This document shows, piece by piece, positions 26,460 to 37,337 of a stretch of 42,998 nucleotides of DNA. The notes below the pieces were generated by a model, which was given only the letters and a program-made list of their open reading frames with translations, ran no database searches and was not told where the DNA came from. Each line of letters begins with the position of its first letter. The stretch's first letter is position 1. The stretch spans positions 1 through 42,998 of the forward strand of contig CACLMD010000006.1 in assembly GCA_902607945.1 (NCBI GenBank), in the 5' to 3' direction. This DNA comes from an uncultured Pelagibacteraceae bacterium (GTDB taxonomy: Bacteria; Pseudomonadota; Alphaproteobacteria; Pelagibacterales; Pelagibacteraceae). The position numbers and the translations under genes were made by a program.

Positions 26460-27427
26460 GGAATGATTACTGCAGGTCCTAATATTTTTCTATTTTCTAA
26501 ATCTTGATGAGCTTTAACAATTTCATTCAAGGAATATTTTTTAAAAATTTTTAAGGTAAACTTTTTTGTTATAAACATTTTAAAAACTTTATTTGCAGCT
26601 TCATCAAGCTCTTCTCTTGTAGTTGTATAATGTGCAATACTTGGTCTAGTCAAATATAAACCTTTTGGTGCTAAAGATTTTGTAACATTACAAGGATCCA
26701 AAGGACCAGATGCATTACCAAATGAAACCATCATTCCTCTTACTTTTAAACATTCAATAGATTGATCAAAAGTTTTTTTACCAACACCATCATAAACTAC
26801 AGGAACACCAATTCCATTTGTAATCTCTTTAACTTTTTGTGCAAAATTTTCCTTTGAGTAATTAATTACATGATCGCAACCATTAGTTTTTGCAATTTCA
26901 ATTTTTTCATCTGATCCAACAGTTCCAATTACCCTACATCCCAAACTTTTTGCCCATTGACAAAATATTTGTCCAACTCCCCCAGCTGCTGCATGAAATA
27001 AAATAGTTTCACCAGATTTTACAGGATAAGTTTTATGAAGAAGATAAAAAACGGTAAAACCTTTAGTCATTAAGGTTACAACATTTTCTAATTCAATTTC
27101 ATTTGGAACTTTTACTAATTTTTTTGTTGGAAAAATTCTATGTGTTGAATAAGAACCTATTGGCATTGATGCATAAGCAACTTTATCTCCAACATTAAAG
27201 TCTTTTACATCAGGTCCTACTTTTTCAATTATTCCTGCTCCTTCTATTCCAATATTAGATGGTAATTCAACAGGGTAGAGACCAGATCTGTGATAGGTGT
27301 CTATATAATTTAAACCAATTGATTTATTCTTTATTAATACCTCACCAGATTTAGGATCTTCAAGTTTAATATCTTTTAGCTCTAAAACTTCAGGGCCACC
27401 GTTTTTTGAAATTGTTACTGCTTTCAT
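26456..27427 (-). CDS. qor: Quinone oxidoreductase (zeta-crystallin-like MDR family)
   Basis: The 323-residue zinc-free medium-chain reductase has the N-terminal GroES-like domain with GLNYIDTYHRSGLYP and the NADPH-binding loop HAAAGGVGQIFCQWAK, followed by GCDHVINYSKENF and PVVYDGVGKKTFDQS. These match Qor, which reduces quinones by one electron with NADPH in the cytoplasm. It overlaps the pirin gene by four bases and is the last gene of a four-gene unit. The physiological acceptor is unknown. Confidence 0.92.
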   Translation of the reverse strand: MKAVTISKNGGPEVLELKDIKLEDPKSGEVLIKNKSIGLNYIDTYHRSGLYPVELPSNIGIEGAGIIEKVGPDVKDFNVGDKVAYASMPIGSYSTHRIFPTKKLVKVPNEIELENVVTLMTKGFTVFYLLHKTYPVKSGETILFHAAAGGVGQIFCQWAKSLGCRVIGTVGSDEKIEIAKTNGCDHVINYSKENFAQKVKEITNGIGVPVVYDGVGKKTFDQSIECLKVRGMMVSFGNASGPLDPCNVTKSLAPKGLYLTRPSIAHYTTTREELDEAANKVFKMFITKKFTLKIFKKYSLNEIVKAHQDLENRKILGPAVIIP

Positions 27428-28260
27428 TTTACAAATGTATCATTATGATAATCTTGAACTGCTTGCAATATTTCAGCTTTTGTATTCATTACAAATGGCC
27501 CACCACGAGCAATTTCCTCATTAATAGGTTTTCCTGAAATTAATAAAAACTTAACATCTGATTTAGCCCTTAACTTTAATTTTTCACCTTTGGATAATAA
27601 TATTAGAGTACTATCTTTCACTTTATTGTGTTTCTTTTCACCAATTTCTATTTCTCCATTAATTAAATAAATAAATGAATTGTGTGTAGAAGGTAATTTA
27701 AAATTGAATTTTTTATTTTTATTAAGCTCAACATCAAAATAAACTGGTTCAACATTATGTCCTTTAACAGGACCTTCTGCTTTTTCAAATTTACCAGCTA
27801 TGACTTTTACTATTTTGTCATTATCTTTATGGATACTCATTTTATCAGCATCAATATAAATATACTCTGGTTTACTCATTTTTAATTTAGCAGGCATATT
27901 AATCCATAATTGGAAACCATGAAGTTTCCCTTCTTTCATTGCAGGCATTTCTGAATGAATAATACCGCTACCAGTTTTCATCCACTGAACATCTCCAGCA
28001 GTCATTCTACCTTCGCCACCTGTGCTATCTTTATGTTCAAAATCACCTGCAAGCATATAGGTAACAGTTTCAATTCCTCTATGTGGATGGGGAGGAAAGC
28101 CAGCTACATAATCCTCAGAGTCTTCAGAACCAAATTCATCTAACATTAAAAACGGATCAAAATAATTTGGTTCAACGCCAATGCTTCTTTTTAATTTTAC
28201 CCCAGCACCATCAGATGCTGAAATAGGGTCAATAATTTTACTTACTTCTATATTGCTCAT
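27424..28260 (-). CDS. Pirin family protein
   Basis: The 278-residue bicupin has the pirin metal-site pattern: HPHRGIET gives H58 and H60, and SGIIHSEMP gives H102 and E104. Bacterial pirins are cytoplasmic iron proteins; some have quercetinase activity and others regulate metabolic enzymes. The gene starts six bases after the CDGSH gene and overlaps qor by four bases. The iron-binding residues are intact, so it is likely a metalloprotein; its partner or substrate is unknown. Confidence 0.9.
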   Translation of the reverse strand: MSNIEVSKIIDPISASDGAGVKLKRSIGVEPNYFDPFLMLDEFGSEDSEDYVAGFPPHPHRGIETVTYMLAGDFEHKDSTGGEGRMTAGDVQWMKTGSGIIHSEMPAMKEGKLHGFQLWINMPAKLKMSKPEYIYIDADKMSIHKDNDKIVKVIAGKFEKAEGPVKGHNVEPVYFDVELNKNKKFNFKLPSTHNSFIYLINGEIEIGEKKHNKVKDSTLILLSKGEKLKLRAKSDVKFLLISGKPINEEIARGGPFVMNTKAEILQAVQDYHNDTFVK

Positions 28261-28266
28261 TAATAA

Positions 28267-28503
28267 TTATTTGTTGTGTGAACCATCACAGAATGGTTGA
28301 TTATTAGTTTGCTTGCACACACAAAAAAACATTTTTTTATTTTCTTCAGATTTAAAAACTACTGGATTAAATTCAGTTCCTTTATGAGATGCATCACAAA
28401 AAGGTTGTTTTGAACTTTTACCACAGCTACACCAATAGTAAGATTTACCTTCTTCAACATCTACTGCAATTGGTCCGTCTCCTGCTCTTTGTCCTTTAGT
28501 CAT
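28267..28503 (-). CDS. Double CDGSH iron-sulfur protein
   Basis: The 78-residue protein carries two cluster motifs of the C-x-C...C-D-x-S-H type: C25, C27, C36, H40 (CDASH) and C61, C63, C72, H76 (CDGSH). Each should ligate a 2Fe-2S cluster by three Cys and one His, as in the mitoNEET family; two motifs in one short chain resemble the MiNT (CISD3) type. No membrane anchor is present, so it is soluble. Such proteins transfer electrons or clusters; the specific partner is unknown, but pirin and the NADPH-quinone reductase are immediate neighbours. Confidence 0.93.
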   Translation of the reverse strand: MTKGQRAGDGPIAVDVEEGKSYYWCSCGKSSKQPFCDASHKGTEFNPVVFKSEENKKMFFCVCKQTNNQPFCDGSHNK

Positions 28504-28511
28504 GTTTCCCT

Positions 28512-29174
28512 TTATATTAATTTTGTTAACTCATTTAAATTTTTTATTTCATTTTTAGGCTTATAATCTAAATTGTCAAAAATACCATTACTTCTATTTA
28601 CCCAAATCGAGTTAAAACCATAATTTCCTCCACCTGAAACATCCCATGTATTTGCACTTAAGAAAGCAACTTCATTTTTTTCGATTTTATATTTTTTAAC
28701 AGGTAGGTCGTAGACTTTTGAGTCTGGTTTATAAATTCCTACTTGTTCAATTGAAAAAAGATCATCAAAAACATTGTTCAAATTATTACTTTTGACTAAT
28801 TCTTTTAATAGAGCAGGGGTTCCGTTAGATAAAATCGCTAATTTAAAATTCTTTTTCTTTAATATTTTTAAAGTTTCTGGAACTTCATTAAAGGGTGAGA
28901 GAACTTTATATAAATTTAACAATTCATTTTTCATTGATGTATCTATATTAAAAGCCTTCATAGATTTATCTAAACTATCTTCTGTCACTTGCCAAAAGTC
29001 TTTATGTCTGTTCATTAAACTTCGAAGCCAGGTATATTCTAGTTGAGTAGTTCTCCAAAAGTTTGCAAAACCTTCCCATTTATCTCCAATTTTATCTTTA
29101 CATTTTTCAGCAGCCGAATTGACATCAAACAATGTGCCATAAGCATCAAAAATTATTGCTTTAATATTTTTCAT
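28512..29174 (-). CDS. HAD-like hydrolase, 2-haloacid dehalogenase type II family
   Basis: The 220-residue protein begins with the nucleophile motif IIFDAYGTLFDVNSA (D10), followed by RQ/T-rich helices, SNGTP and KPDSKVY, and ends with SANTWDVSGGGNYGFNSIW. These match haloacid dehalogenase type II enzymes, which hydrolyse 2-haloalkanoic acids through an aspartyl-ester intermediate. In the sea, halogenated acids are plausible substrates, but relatives with other activity exist. It is the first gene of the CDGSH/pirin/qor unit, eight bases before the CDGSH gene, and only 17 bases separate its start from the divergent rsmE start. Confidence 0.87.
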   Translation of the reverse strand: MKNIKAIIFDAYGTLFDVNSAAEKCKDKIGDKWEGFANFWRTTQLEYTWLRSLMNRHKDFWQVTEDSLDKSMKAFNIDTSMKNELLNLYKVLSPFNEVPETLKILKKKNFKLAILSNGTPALLKELVKSNNLNNVFDDLFSIEQVGIYKPDSKVYDLPVKKYKIEKNEVAFLSANTWDVSGGGNYGFNSIWVNRSNGIFDNLDYKPKNEIKNLNELTKLI

Positions 29175-29191
29175 AATCTAACTTAACATAA

Positions 29192-29893
29192 ATGAGTAAT
29201 ATTAGATTATTTTTTTCAGCGGCATTATCGACTGACATGACTGATAAATTAGACAAGTCTCAATCACACTATTTAAACAAAGTAATGAGAGTAAAAGAAA
29301 ATGAAGTTTTTTCATTATTTAATAGCGAGGGTGAATGGGAAGCAAAAGTTTTGAGTATATCAAAAAACATCATTGAATTTAAAACAACCAACCAATTAAG
29401 ACAAAAAGAAAGTGCAAAAGAGTTATGGTTAGCTTTTTCTCCTATTAAATCAAATTATCAAAACTTTATGATTCAAAAGGCAACAGAACTTGGTGTTACA
29501 AAATTTTTACCAATTATCTTTGATCGGACAGTTGTTAGAAAAATTAATAAAGAAAGATTAGAAAAAATAATTGTTGAGGCAAGCGAACAATCTAACCGTA
29601 TTAATGTACCGATAATTGAAGATGCTCAAGATTTGAATAGTTTTTTAAAAACTAATTCGATAGATCTAATTTTCGCAGACTTAAATTCAAATAATAATAT
29701 AATTGATAAATCAAAACTTACATATAAACCAGTTTGTGTCATGATAGGCCCTGAAGGTGATTTTTCAGAAGCTGAAAGGAAAAAGATACTTACTTTTAAG
29801 GGTGTTCAGCCAATAAAGATTAATGAGAATATTTTAAGATCAGAAACAGCTGTGATATCTTCAATTTCGATCATAAACTATGTGATTAATTGA
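29192..29893 (+). CDS. rsmE: 16S rRNA (uracil-N3-1498) methyltransferase RsmE
   Basis: RsmE methylates U1498 in the decoding region of 16S rRNA. The 233-residue SPOUT-fold protein contains QKATELGV, EASEQSNRI and the knot motif MIGPEGDFSEAE, followed by RSETAVI, the standard C-terminal pattern. It is divergent from the HAD gene and lies 59 bases before coxB. Confidence 0.95.
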   Translation: MSNIRLFFSAALSTDMTDKLDKSQSHYLNKVMRVKENEVFSLFNSEGEWEAKVLSISKNIIEFKTTNQLRQKESAKELWLAFSPIKSNYQNFMIQKATELGVTKFLPIIFDRTVVRKINKERLEKIIVEASEQSNRINVPIIEDAQDLNSFLKTNSIDLIFADLNSNNNIIDKSKLTYKPVCVMIGPEGDFSEAERKKILTFKGVQPIKINENILRSETAVISSISIINYVIN

Positions 29894-29952
29894 TAAATTG
29901 TCGCGAAAACTAAAGTGTAATTTTCATAAAAGAGCTTTATATAGCTAAGTAA

Positions 29953-32402
<2,450 letters not shown>

Positions 32403-32423
32403 TAAAAGAGTAAAACAAAACTA

Positions 32424-33335
32424 ATGAGCAACTCAAGGCTAAAAAAAAGAAGTTTAAGCCAGGAAGATTTATTTAATTTTTCTGAATTGTTTAAATTAAT
32501 GAAGCCAAGAGTTATGTCATTAGTGATTTTTACTTGTGCAGTTGGCCTATTAACTTCACCCAATCTAATTTCTACAAAAGATGCAATAATAGGTATTTTA
32601 TTAGTCTCTTTAGGTGCTGGAGCAGCTGGTGCACTTAATATGTGGTACGAATCTGATCTTGATGCTTTAATGACAAGAACTTGCTTAAGACCAATACCAA
32701 CTGGGAAAGTAAATAGAAATCAAGCTTTAATTTTTGGTGTAATGCTATCTATAATCTCTGTAGTTGCTCTAGATTATTTTACAAACCGAATTTCAGCTGG
32801 GATATTACTTTTAACAATTTTATTTTATGTCTTTGTTTATACAATTTGGTTAAAAAGAAAAACTCCCCAAAATATTGTTATTGGTGGAGCAGCAGGAGCT
32901 TTTCCGCCAATTATTGGATGGACAATTGCAACTGGTTCTTTATCAATTGAACCTTTATCCTTCTTTTTGATAATATTTTTTTGGACACCATCACATTTTT
33001 GGGCTTTAAGTTTATATAAATCTGATGATTATAAAAAAGCTAACATACCCATGCTTCCATTAACAAACGGAATTGAAAGTACAAAAATTAATATCTTTAT
33101 TTATTCTTTGTTAATGTTACCTGTGATTATTTTTCCTTATTGGATAAATTTTGTAGGATTAGTTTTTTTAATTCCTTCATTGATATTGACTCTTTATTAT
33201 AATTTTTTATGTTATGAATTATATAATTTTAAAAAAAATAAATTTAACCCCAAAAAAGCAAAATCAATATTTGGATTTTCTATCTTATATTTGTTTTTAA
33301 TTTTTGTTCTTTTTCTGATAGATAAGATTTTATGA
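32424..33335 (+). CDS. ctaB: Protoheme IX farnesyltransferase (heme O synthase)
   Basis: CtaB attaches a farnesyl chain to protoheme, the first step toward heme a for the oxidase. The 303-residue membrane protein has the prenyltransferase motif YESDLDALMTRTCLRPIPTG and a second, SLYKSDDYKKANIPMLP. It follows coxA by 21 bases. Its stop overlaps the start of the following 41-residue gene by four bases (ATGA). Confidence 0.95.
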   Translation: MSNSRLKKRSLSQEDLFNFSELFKLMKPRVMSLVIFTCAVGLLTSPNLISTKDAIIGILLVSLGAGAAGALNMWYESDLDALMTRTCLRPIPTGKVNRNQALIFGVMLSIISVVALDYFTNRISAGILLLTILFYVFVYTIWLKRKTPQNIVIGGAAGAFPPIIGWTIATGSLSIEPLSFFLIIFFWTPSHFWALSLYKSDDYKKANIPMLPLTNGIESTKINIFIYSLLMLPVIIFPYWINFVGLVFLIPSLILTLYYNFLCYELYNFKKNKFNPKKAKSIFGFSILYLFLIFVLFLIDKIL

Positions 33336-33457
33336 TAACCCCAGATAAAAAAACGAAAAGAAAAAATATTCTTACAGCTTTAACAATAATTGCTTTTATG
33401 ATTTTTCTTTTCTTTTTTACACTTTATAATACGGGAGTATTTGATAGAGCCCTATGA
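33332..33457 (+). CDS. Small membrane protein of the cox operon (CoxF-like)
   Basis: A 41-codon frame joins ctaB and ctaG exactly: its ATG lies in ATGA with the ctaB stop (33332-33335), and its TGA lies in ATGA with the ctaG start (33454-33457). The peptide has a basic N-terminus (KKTKRKN) and one transmembrane segment, then ends in GVFDRAL. Alphaproteobacterial cox loci commonly carry a small gene of this shape in this position, called CoxF or an oxidase small assembly protein. Position, topology and translational coupling argue that it is real. The exact assembly role is inferred. Confidence 0.82.
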   Translation: MITPDKKTKRKNILTALTIIAFMIFLFFFTLYNTGVFDRAL

Positions 33458-33987
33458 TACAAAAAAAAAATTTAACACCTTTAATATTAGCTGGAATTTT
33501 TGTTTTAATGTTAGGATTATCTTATGCTGCAGTTCCTTTGTACGATCTCTTTTGTAGAGTGACGGGTTTTGGAGGAACTACACAAATATCCAATAATGCA
33601 CCAAAAATAGTATTAAATAAAGTCGTAAGCGTTAGGTTTGATACTAATGTTAATAATTTACCCTGGGATTTTAAAGCCAAAACAAATGTAATTGATGTAA
33701 AAGTAGGTGAAGTTAACAAAATAGAGTTTGAAGTAGTGAACTACAGCAATGAACCTACTGCTGGAGTTGCAAGCTTTAATGTTTCACCAGCTAGTTTTGG
33801 AAAATATTATAGTAAGTTAGGTTGTTTTTGTTTTGAAAAACAGGAATTAAAAGCTGGAGAAAAAGCCAAATATATAATGACTTTTTATTTAGATCCCGAA
33901 ATGGTCAATGATCCAACAACTAAAAATTTAGAAGATGTAACTATGTCGTATACTTTTTTCTCGACAGATTATTATAAACAATCATAA
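33454..33987 (+). CDS. ctaG: Cytochrome c oxidase assembly protein CtaG/Cox11
   Basis: CtaG delivers copper to the CuB site of subunit I. The 177-residue protein has one N-terminal transmembrane helix (about 8-28), then YDLFCRVTGFGG with C34 and the copper motif CFCF with C124 and C126. The rest is the periplasmic immunoglobulin-like domain. It overlaps the small CoxF-like gene by four bases and lies nine bases before coxC. Confidence 0.96.
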   Translation: MIQKKNLTPLILAGIFVLMLGLSYAAVPLYDLFCRVTGFGGTTQISNNAPKIVLNKVVSVRFDTNVNNLPWDFKAKTNVIDVKVGEVNKIEFEVVNYSNEPTAGVASFNVSPASFGKYYSKLGCFCFEKQELKAGEKAKYIMTFYLDPEMVNDPTTKNLEDVTMSYTFFSTDYYKQS

Positions 33988-33996
33988 TCCAAAAAA

Positions 33997-34785
33997 ATGT
34001 CAGCTGAAAAAAAACACGATTACCATTTAGTAGACCCAAGTCCGTGGCCTATATATACTTCTTTTTCATGTTTAGTTTTGGCTATAGGATCAGTTTATTA
34101 TTTTCATAGTGATGTTTCATGGGGAATGTATCTTGGGTTAGCTCTATTAATTTATGGAGCATACATGTGGTTTAGAGACGTTGTTATAGAGGCTGAACAT
34201 CAAGGACATCATACACCGGTAGTTCAAATTCATCACCGATATGGAATGACATTATTTATTGCCTCAGAGGTAATGTTTTTTGTAGCATGGTTTTGGGCTT
34301 ACTTTGATGTTAGTCTTTTCCCAAATGAGTTTACAGGAAATGTTTGGCCACCAAAAGATATTGAAACTTTTGATCCTTGGGACATCCCATTAATTAATAC
34401 ACTAGTCTTACTATTATCAGGAACAACAGTGACTTGGTCTCATCATGCTCTTTTAGAAGACGATAGAAAAAGTTTTATTCAAGGCTTATGGTTGACTGTT
34501 ATCTTAGGGTTTTGTTTTACTCTTCTGCAAATTTATGAGTATCAGCATGCATCATTTTCTTTTTCAAATCATATCTATGGATCTGTATTTTACATGGCAA
34601 CAGGATTTCATGGATTCCATGTTCTTGTTGGAACAATATTTTTAGCCGTATGTTTATTTAGAGGAAAAAGAGGTCATTTTAATAAAGATCACCATTTTGG
34701 GTTTGAAGCTGCAGCTTGGTATTGGCATTTTGTTGACGTAGTGTGGTTATTTTTGTTTGCTGCAATCTATATTTGGGGAAGTTAA
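33997..34785 (+). CDS. coxC: Cytochrome c oxidase subunit III
   Basis: Subunit III stabilises proton uptake and lifetime of the oxidase. The 262-residue protein has seven hydrophobic segments and conserved stretches such as HHRYGMTLFIASEVMFFVAW, LLSGTTVTWSHHAL and TGFHGFHVLVGT, ending in WYWHFVDVVWLFLF. The DUF983 gene often found after coxC in this class is absent; surf1 follows after nine bases. Confidence 0.97.
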   Translation: MSAEKKHDYHLVDPSPWPIYTSFSCLVLAIGSVYYFHSDVSWGMYLGLALLIYGAYMWFRDVVIEAEHQGHHTPVVQIHHRYGMTLFIASEVMFFVAWFWAYFDVSLFPNEFTGNVWPPKDIETFDPWDIPLINTLVLLLSGTTVTWSHHALLEDDRKSFIQGLWLTVILGFCFTLLQIYEYQHASFSFSNHIYGSVFYMATGFHGFHVLVGTIFLAVCLFRGKRGHFNKDHHFGFEAAAWYWHFVDVVWLFLFAAIYIWGS

Positions 34786-34794
34786 TTTTTATCT

Positions 34795-35448
34795 TTGAAA
34801 CACAAGTTTTTATTTTCAGTATTTGTAATTTTTTTTATTTTAGTTTTTGTTGGTTTAGGTTCATGGCAAATTGTTCGTTTAAATTGGAAGAACAATTTAA
34901 TATTAGAAATTGAAAATTCTTTAAAAAAACCACCTGTAGAATTAACAAATTCTATCGTAGAAAATTATCTTAAAATAAAAACATCTGGGTTAATTGATTT
35001 AGAGAAACAAATTTATTTATACAATCTAAATGATGCGGGAACGCCAGGCTTTGAGGTTATAAATCCAATTTTAATTAATGACACTAATTATTTGATTAAT
35101 AGAGGTTGGATACCTTTTGAAAAAAAAAACTCTCAAGAGATTAATGTATTTGATGAAAATGATATTATTGGAACTTTAAAATTACAAGGAAGAAAAAATA
35201 TTTTTAAACCAGATAATGATTTAGTGGAAAATTATTGGTTTAGTTTAAATAGAGAGGACATATTAAAATTTACAGGCAAAGAATTCTCTAAATATATAAT
35301 TTATTTAAATGGAAATTATCAAGTTCCTAAACCAAAAAAGATTACTGCCAATATTTCTAATAATCATCAAAAATATGCCCTTACTTGGTTTTCATTAGCG
35401 ATTTCAATTCTTTTGTTATATTTGTATTTTAGAAAAAAGAATTATTAA
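34795..35448 (+). CDS. SURF1-family oxidase assembly protein
   Basis: Surf1 assists heme a insertion into subunit I. The 217-residue protein has the expected two terminal membrane helices (about 5-23 and 195-212) around a periplasmic domain, with GSWQIVRLNWK near the N-terminus and NRGWIPF in the middle. The start is a TTG at 34795: no ATG occurs in frame, and no other methionine occurs in the protein. TTG gives the correct helix and length, so it is the best choice. The stop directly abuts thrC. Confidence 0.9.
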   Translation: MKHKFLFSVFVIFFILVFVGLGSWQIVRLNWKNNLILEIENSLKKPPVELTNSIVENYLKIKTSGLIDLEKQIYLYNLNDAGTPGFEVINPILINDTNYLINRGWIPFEKKNSQEINVFDENDIIGTLKLQGRKNIFKPDNDLVENYWFSLNREDILKFTGKEFSKYIIYLNGNYQVPKPKKITANISNNHQKYALTWFSLAISILLLYLYFRKKNY

Positions 35449-36822
35449 ATGAATTATATTAGTACAAGAAATAATCAGAAAAACTTTACTTTTAGAGATG
35501 TTTTCCTTAAAGGTTTGGCAGATGATGGAGGTCTCTTTGTTCCTAAATCAATTAAACAATTTAAAAAAGAGGAATTAGATAATCTAAAAAACCTTAGTTA
35601 CAATGATTTAGCAGCTGAAATAATTTATCCATTTATAGGAGATTTTATGTCTAAAGATGACCTAATCTCGATGATTTCAAAATCATACTCAAATTTCAGA
35701 TCTAATGATGTCGTAAAAATCTCTGATCTAGGAGATCTAAAAGTTTTAGAACTATTTCATGGTCCAACACTTGCTTTTAAAGATATTGCTATGCAACTAA
35801 TAGGTAATTTTTATCAATATCATTTAGGACGTGATCAAAAAAAAATTAATATAATAGTAGCAACTTCAGGCGACACTGGAGCAGCTGCGATAGATGCTTT
35901 AAAAGGAAAAAGTAACTTAAATGTTTTTGTATTGCACCCAAATAATAAAATTTCACCAGTGCAAAGAAGACTAATGACAATACATGAAGAGAGCAACGTA
36001 TTTAATATTGCACTAGAAGGTAATTTTGATGATTGTCAAAATTTAGTAAAAGCAATGTTCAACGACGAAAAATTTTCTAAAGCAATTAATATGTCGGGTG
36101 TAAATTCAATTAATTGGGCAAGAATTATTGCTCAATCGGTGTATTATTTTTATGCTTATTTTAAAGTTGGAAATAGTCAACCTTTATCCTTTTCTGTTCC
36201 AACAGGTAACTTTGGTGATATTTATGCTGGTTACTTAGCAAAAAAACTAGGTCTTCCAATTGATAAACTAATTGTGGCTACAAATAAAAATGACATACTT
36301 CACAGAGCAATATCGGGCGGCGACTATACTCAAAAAAAAGTGGAGGAAACAAATACTCCAAGCATGGATATACAAATAGCAAGTAATTTCGAAAGGCTTT
36401 TATATGACATAAAAGATAGTAACTCCGAAGTTACAAAAGATGTAATGGCTGAAATAAGAAACAATACATATAAAATTGATAAAAGTGATTTAGATAAAAT
36501 TAAAAAGAATTTTATATCTGAGATGCTTAATGAAAACGAGACTGTAGAAATGATAAAGACAATTAATGATGAGCATCAGATGGTAGTTGATCCACATACC
36601 GCTGTGGGTATTGGTGCTGTGAGAAAATTAGGATTAGAAAAAAATTGTGTTGTATTATCAACTGCGCACCCCTGCAAATTTCCAAAAGCAATAGAAGATG
36701 CAATCTCAAAAACTGAAAATTTACCAGATAGTCTTAAATATGTTAATGACAGAAAAGAAAAATTTGAACTTCTTTCAAATGATATTGAAAAAGTTAAAAA
36801 ATATGTAATGAATTCAATATGA
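35449..36822 (+). CDS. thrC: Threonine synthase
   Basis: ThrC converts O-phosphohomoserine to threonine using PLP. The 457-residue protein has the PLP-lysine motif GPTLAFKD with K111, the phosphate-binding loop ATSGDTGAAA (about 137-146) and PTGNFGDIYAGY. It starts right after the surf1 stop and overlaps the peroxiredoxin gene by four bases, so a biosynthetic gene is coupled to the end of the cox operon. Confidence 0.96.
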   Translation: MNYISTRNNQKNFTFRDVFLKGLADDGGLFVPKSIKQFKKEELDNLKNLSYNDLAAEIIYPFIGDFMSKDDLISMISKSYSNFRSNDVVKISDLGDLKVLELFHGPTLAFKDIAMQLIGNFYQYHLGRDQKKINIIVATSGDTGAAAIDALKGKSNLNVFVLHPNNKISPVQRRLMTIHEESNVFNIALEGNFDDCQNLVKAMFNDEKFSKAINMSGVNSINWARIIAQSVYYFYAYFKVGNSQPLSFSVPTGNFGDIYAGYLAKKLGLPIDKLIVATNKNDILHRAISGGDYTQKKVEETNTPSMDIQIASNFERLLYDIKDSNSEVTKDVMAEIRNNTYKIDKSDLDKIKKNFISEMLNENETVEMIKTINDEHQMVVDPHTAVGIGAVRKLGLEKNCVVLSTAHPCKFPKAIEDAISKTENLPDSLKYVNDRKEKFELLSNDIEKVKKYVMNSI

Positions 36823-37307
36823 AACTTAAAATAAAAGATCAAATACCAGATACAGATATTTTTCAACTTGTTGATGGAGAACCGCAAAAAAGTAAATTAA
36901 GAGAAATCATAGGTGATGGAAAAAATGTTTTGTTTGGTTTGCCAGGGGCATTTACATCAACTTGTTCAAAACTTCACTTACCAGGTTTTGTTACAAATGC
37001 AGATAAAATCAAAGCTAAAGGAATAGAAAACATATTTTGTTTATCAGTAAATGACCCTTATGTAATGAATGGTTGGGGAGAGATTAATAATATCGGAAAT
37101 AGCATAAAAATGTTATCTGATCCGTATTTGTTGTTCACGAAAGCAATTGGTGCAGAAGTTGATCGGAATGCAAAAGGAATGGGAATTAGATCAAATCGTT
37201 ACTTAATGGTTATTGAAAACTTCACAGTTGTTAATATTCATGTTGAAAAAGAAACTAAAGAATGTGGTTTAACCTCAGCAGAGAATTTATTAAATAATTT
37301 AATATAG
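36819..37307 (+). CDS. Peroxiredoxin, type II/Prx5-like
   Basis: The 162-residue protein has the peroxidatic cysteine C49 in LPGAFTSTCS, followed by HLPGF, the pattern of the Prx5/type II group that reduces hydroperoxides with thioredoxin- or glutathione-type donors. It also has SVNDPYVMNGW and RSNRYLMVIE, common in this group. No fused glutaredoxin domain is present. It overlaps thrC by four bases. A peroxide-scavenging role beside the respiratory oxidase genes is plausible. It converges on rnhA with a 30-base gap that contains an unusually GC-rich segment. Confidence 0.94.
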   Translation: MKLKIKDQIPDTDIFQLVDGEPQKSKLREIIGDGKNVLFGLPGAFTSTCSKLHLPGFVTNADKIKAKGIENIFCLSVNDPYVMNGWGEINNIGNSIKMLSDPYLLFTKAIGAEVDRNAKGMGIRSNRYLMVIENFTVVNIHVEKETKECGLTSAENLLNNLI

Positions 37308-37337
37308 CTAGGTCAGTTCTGTTGCCAGGTGCCCCAA

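Noticed and set aside
29898-29946. Sigma-70 promoter or operator before coxB
   Set aside because: TTGTCG could be a -35 element and AGCT...AGCT an imperfect palindrome, but spacing and -10 are poor, so I did not list a site.
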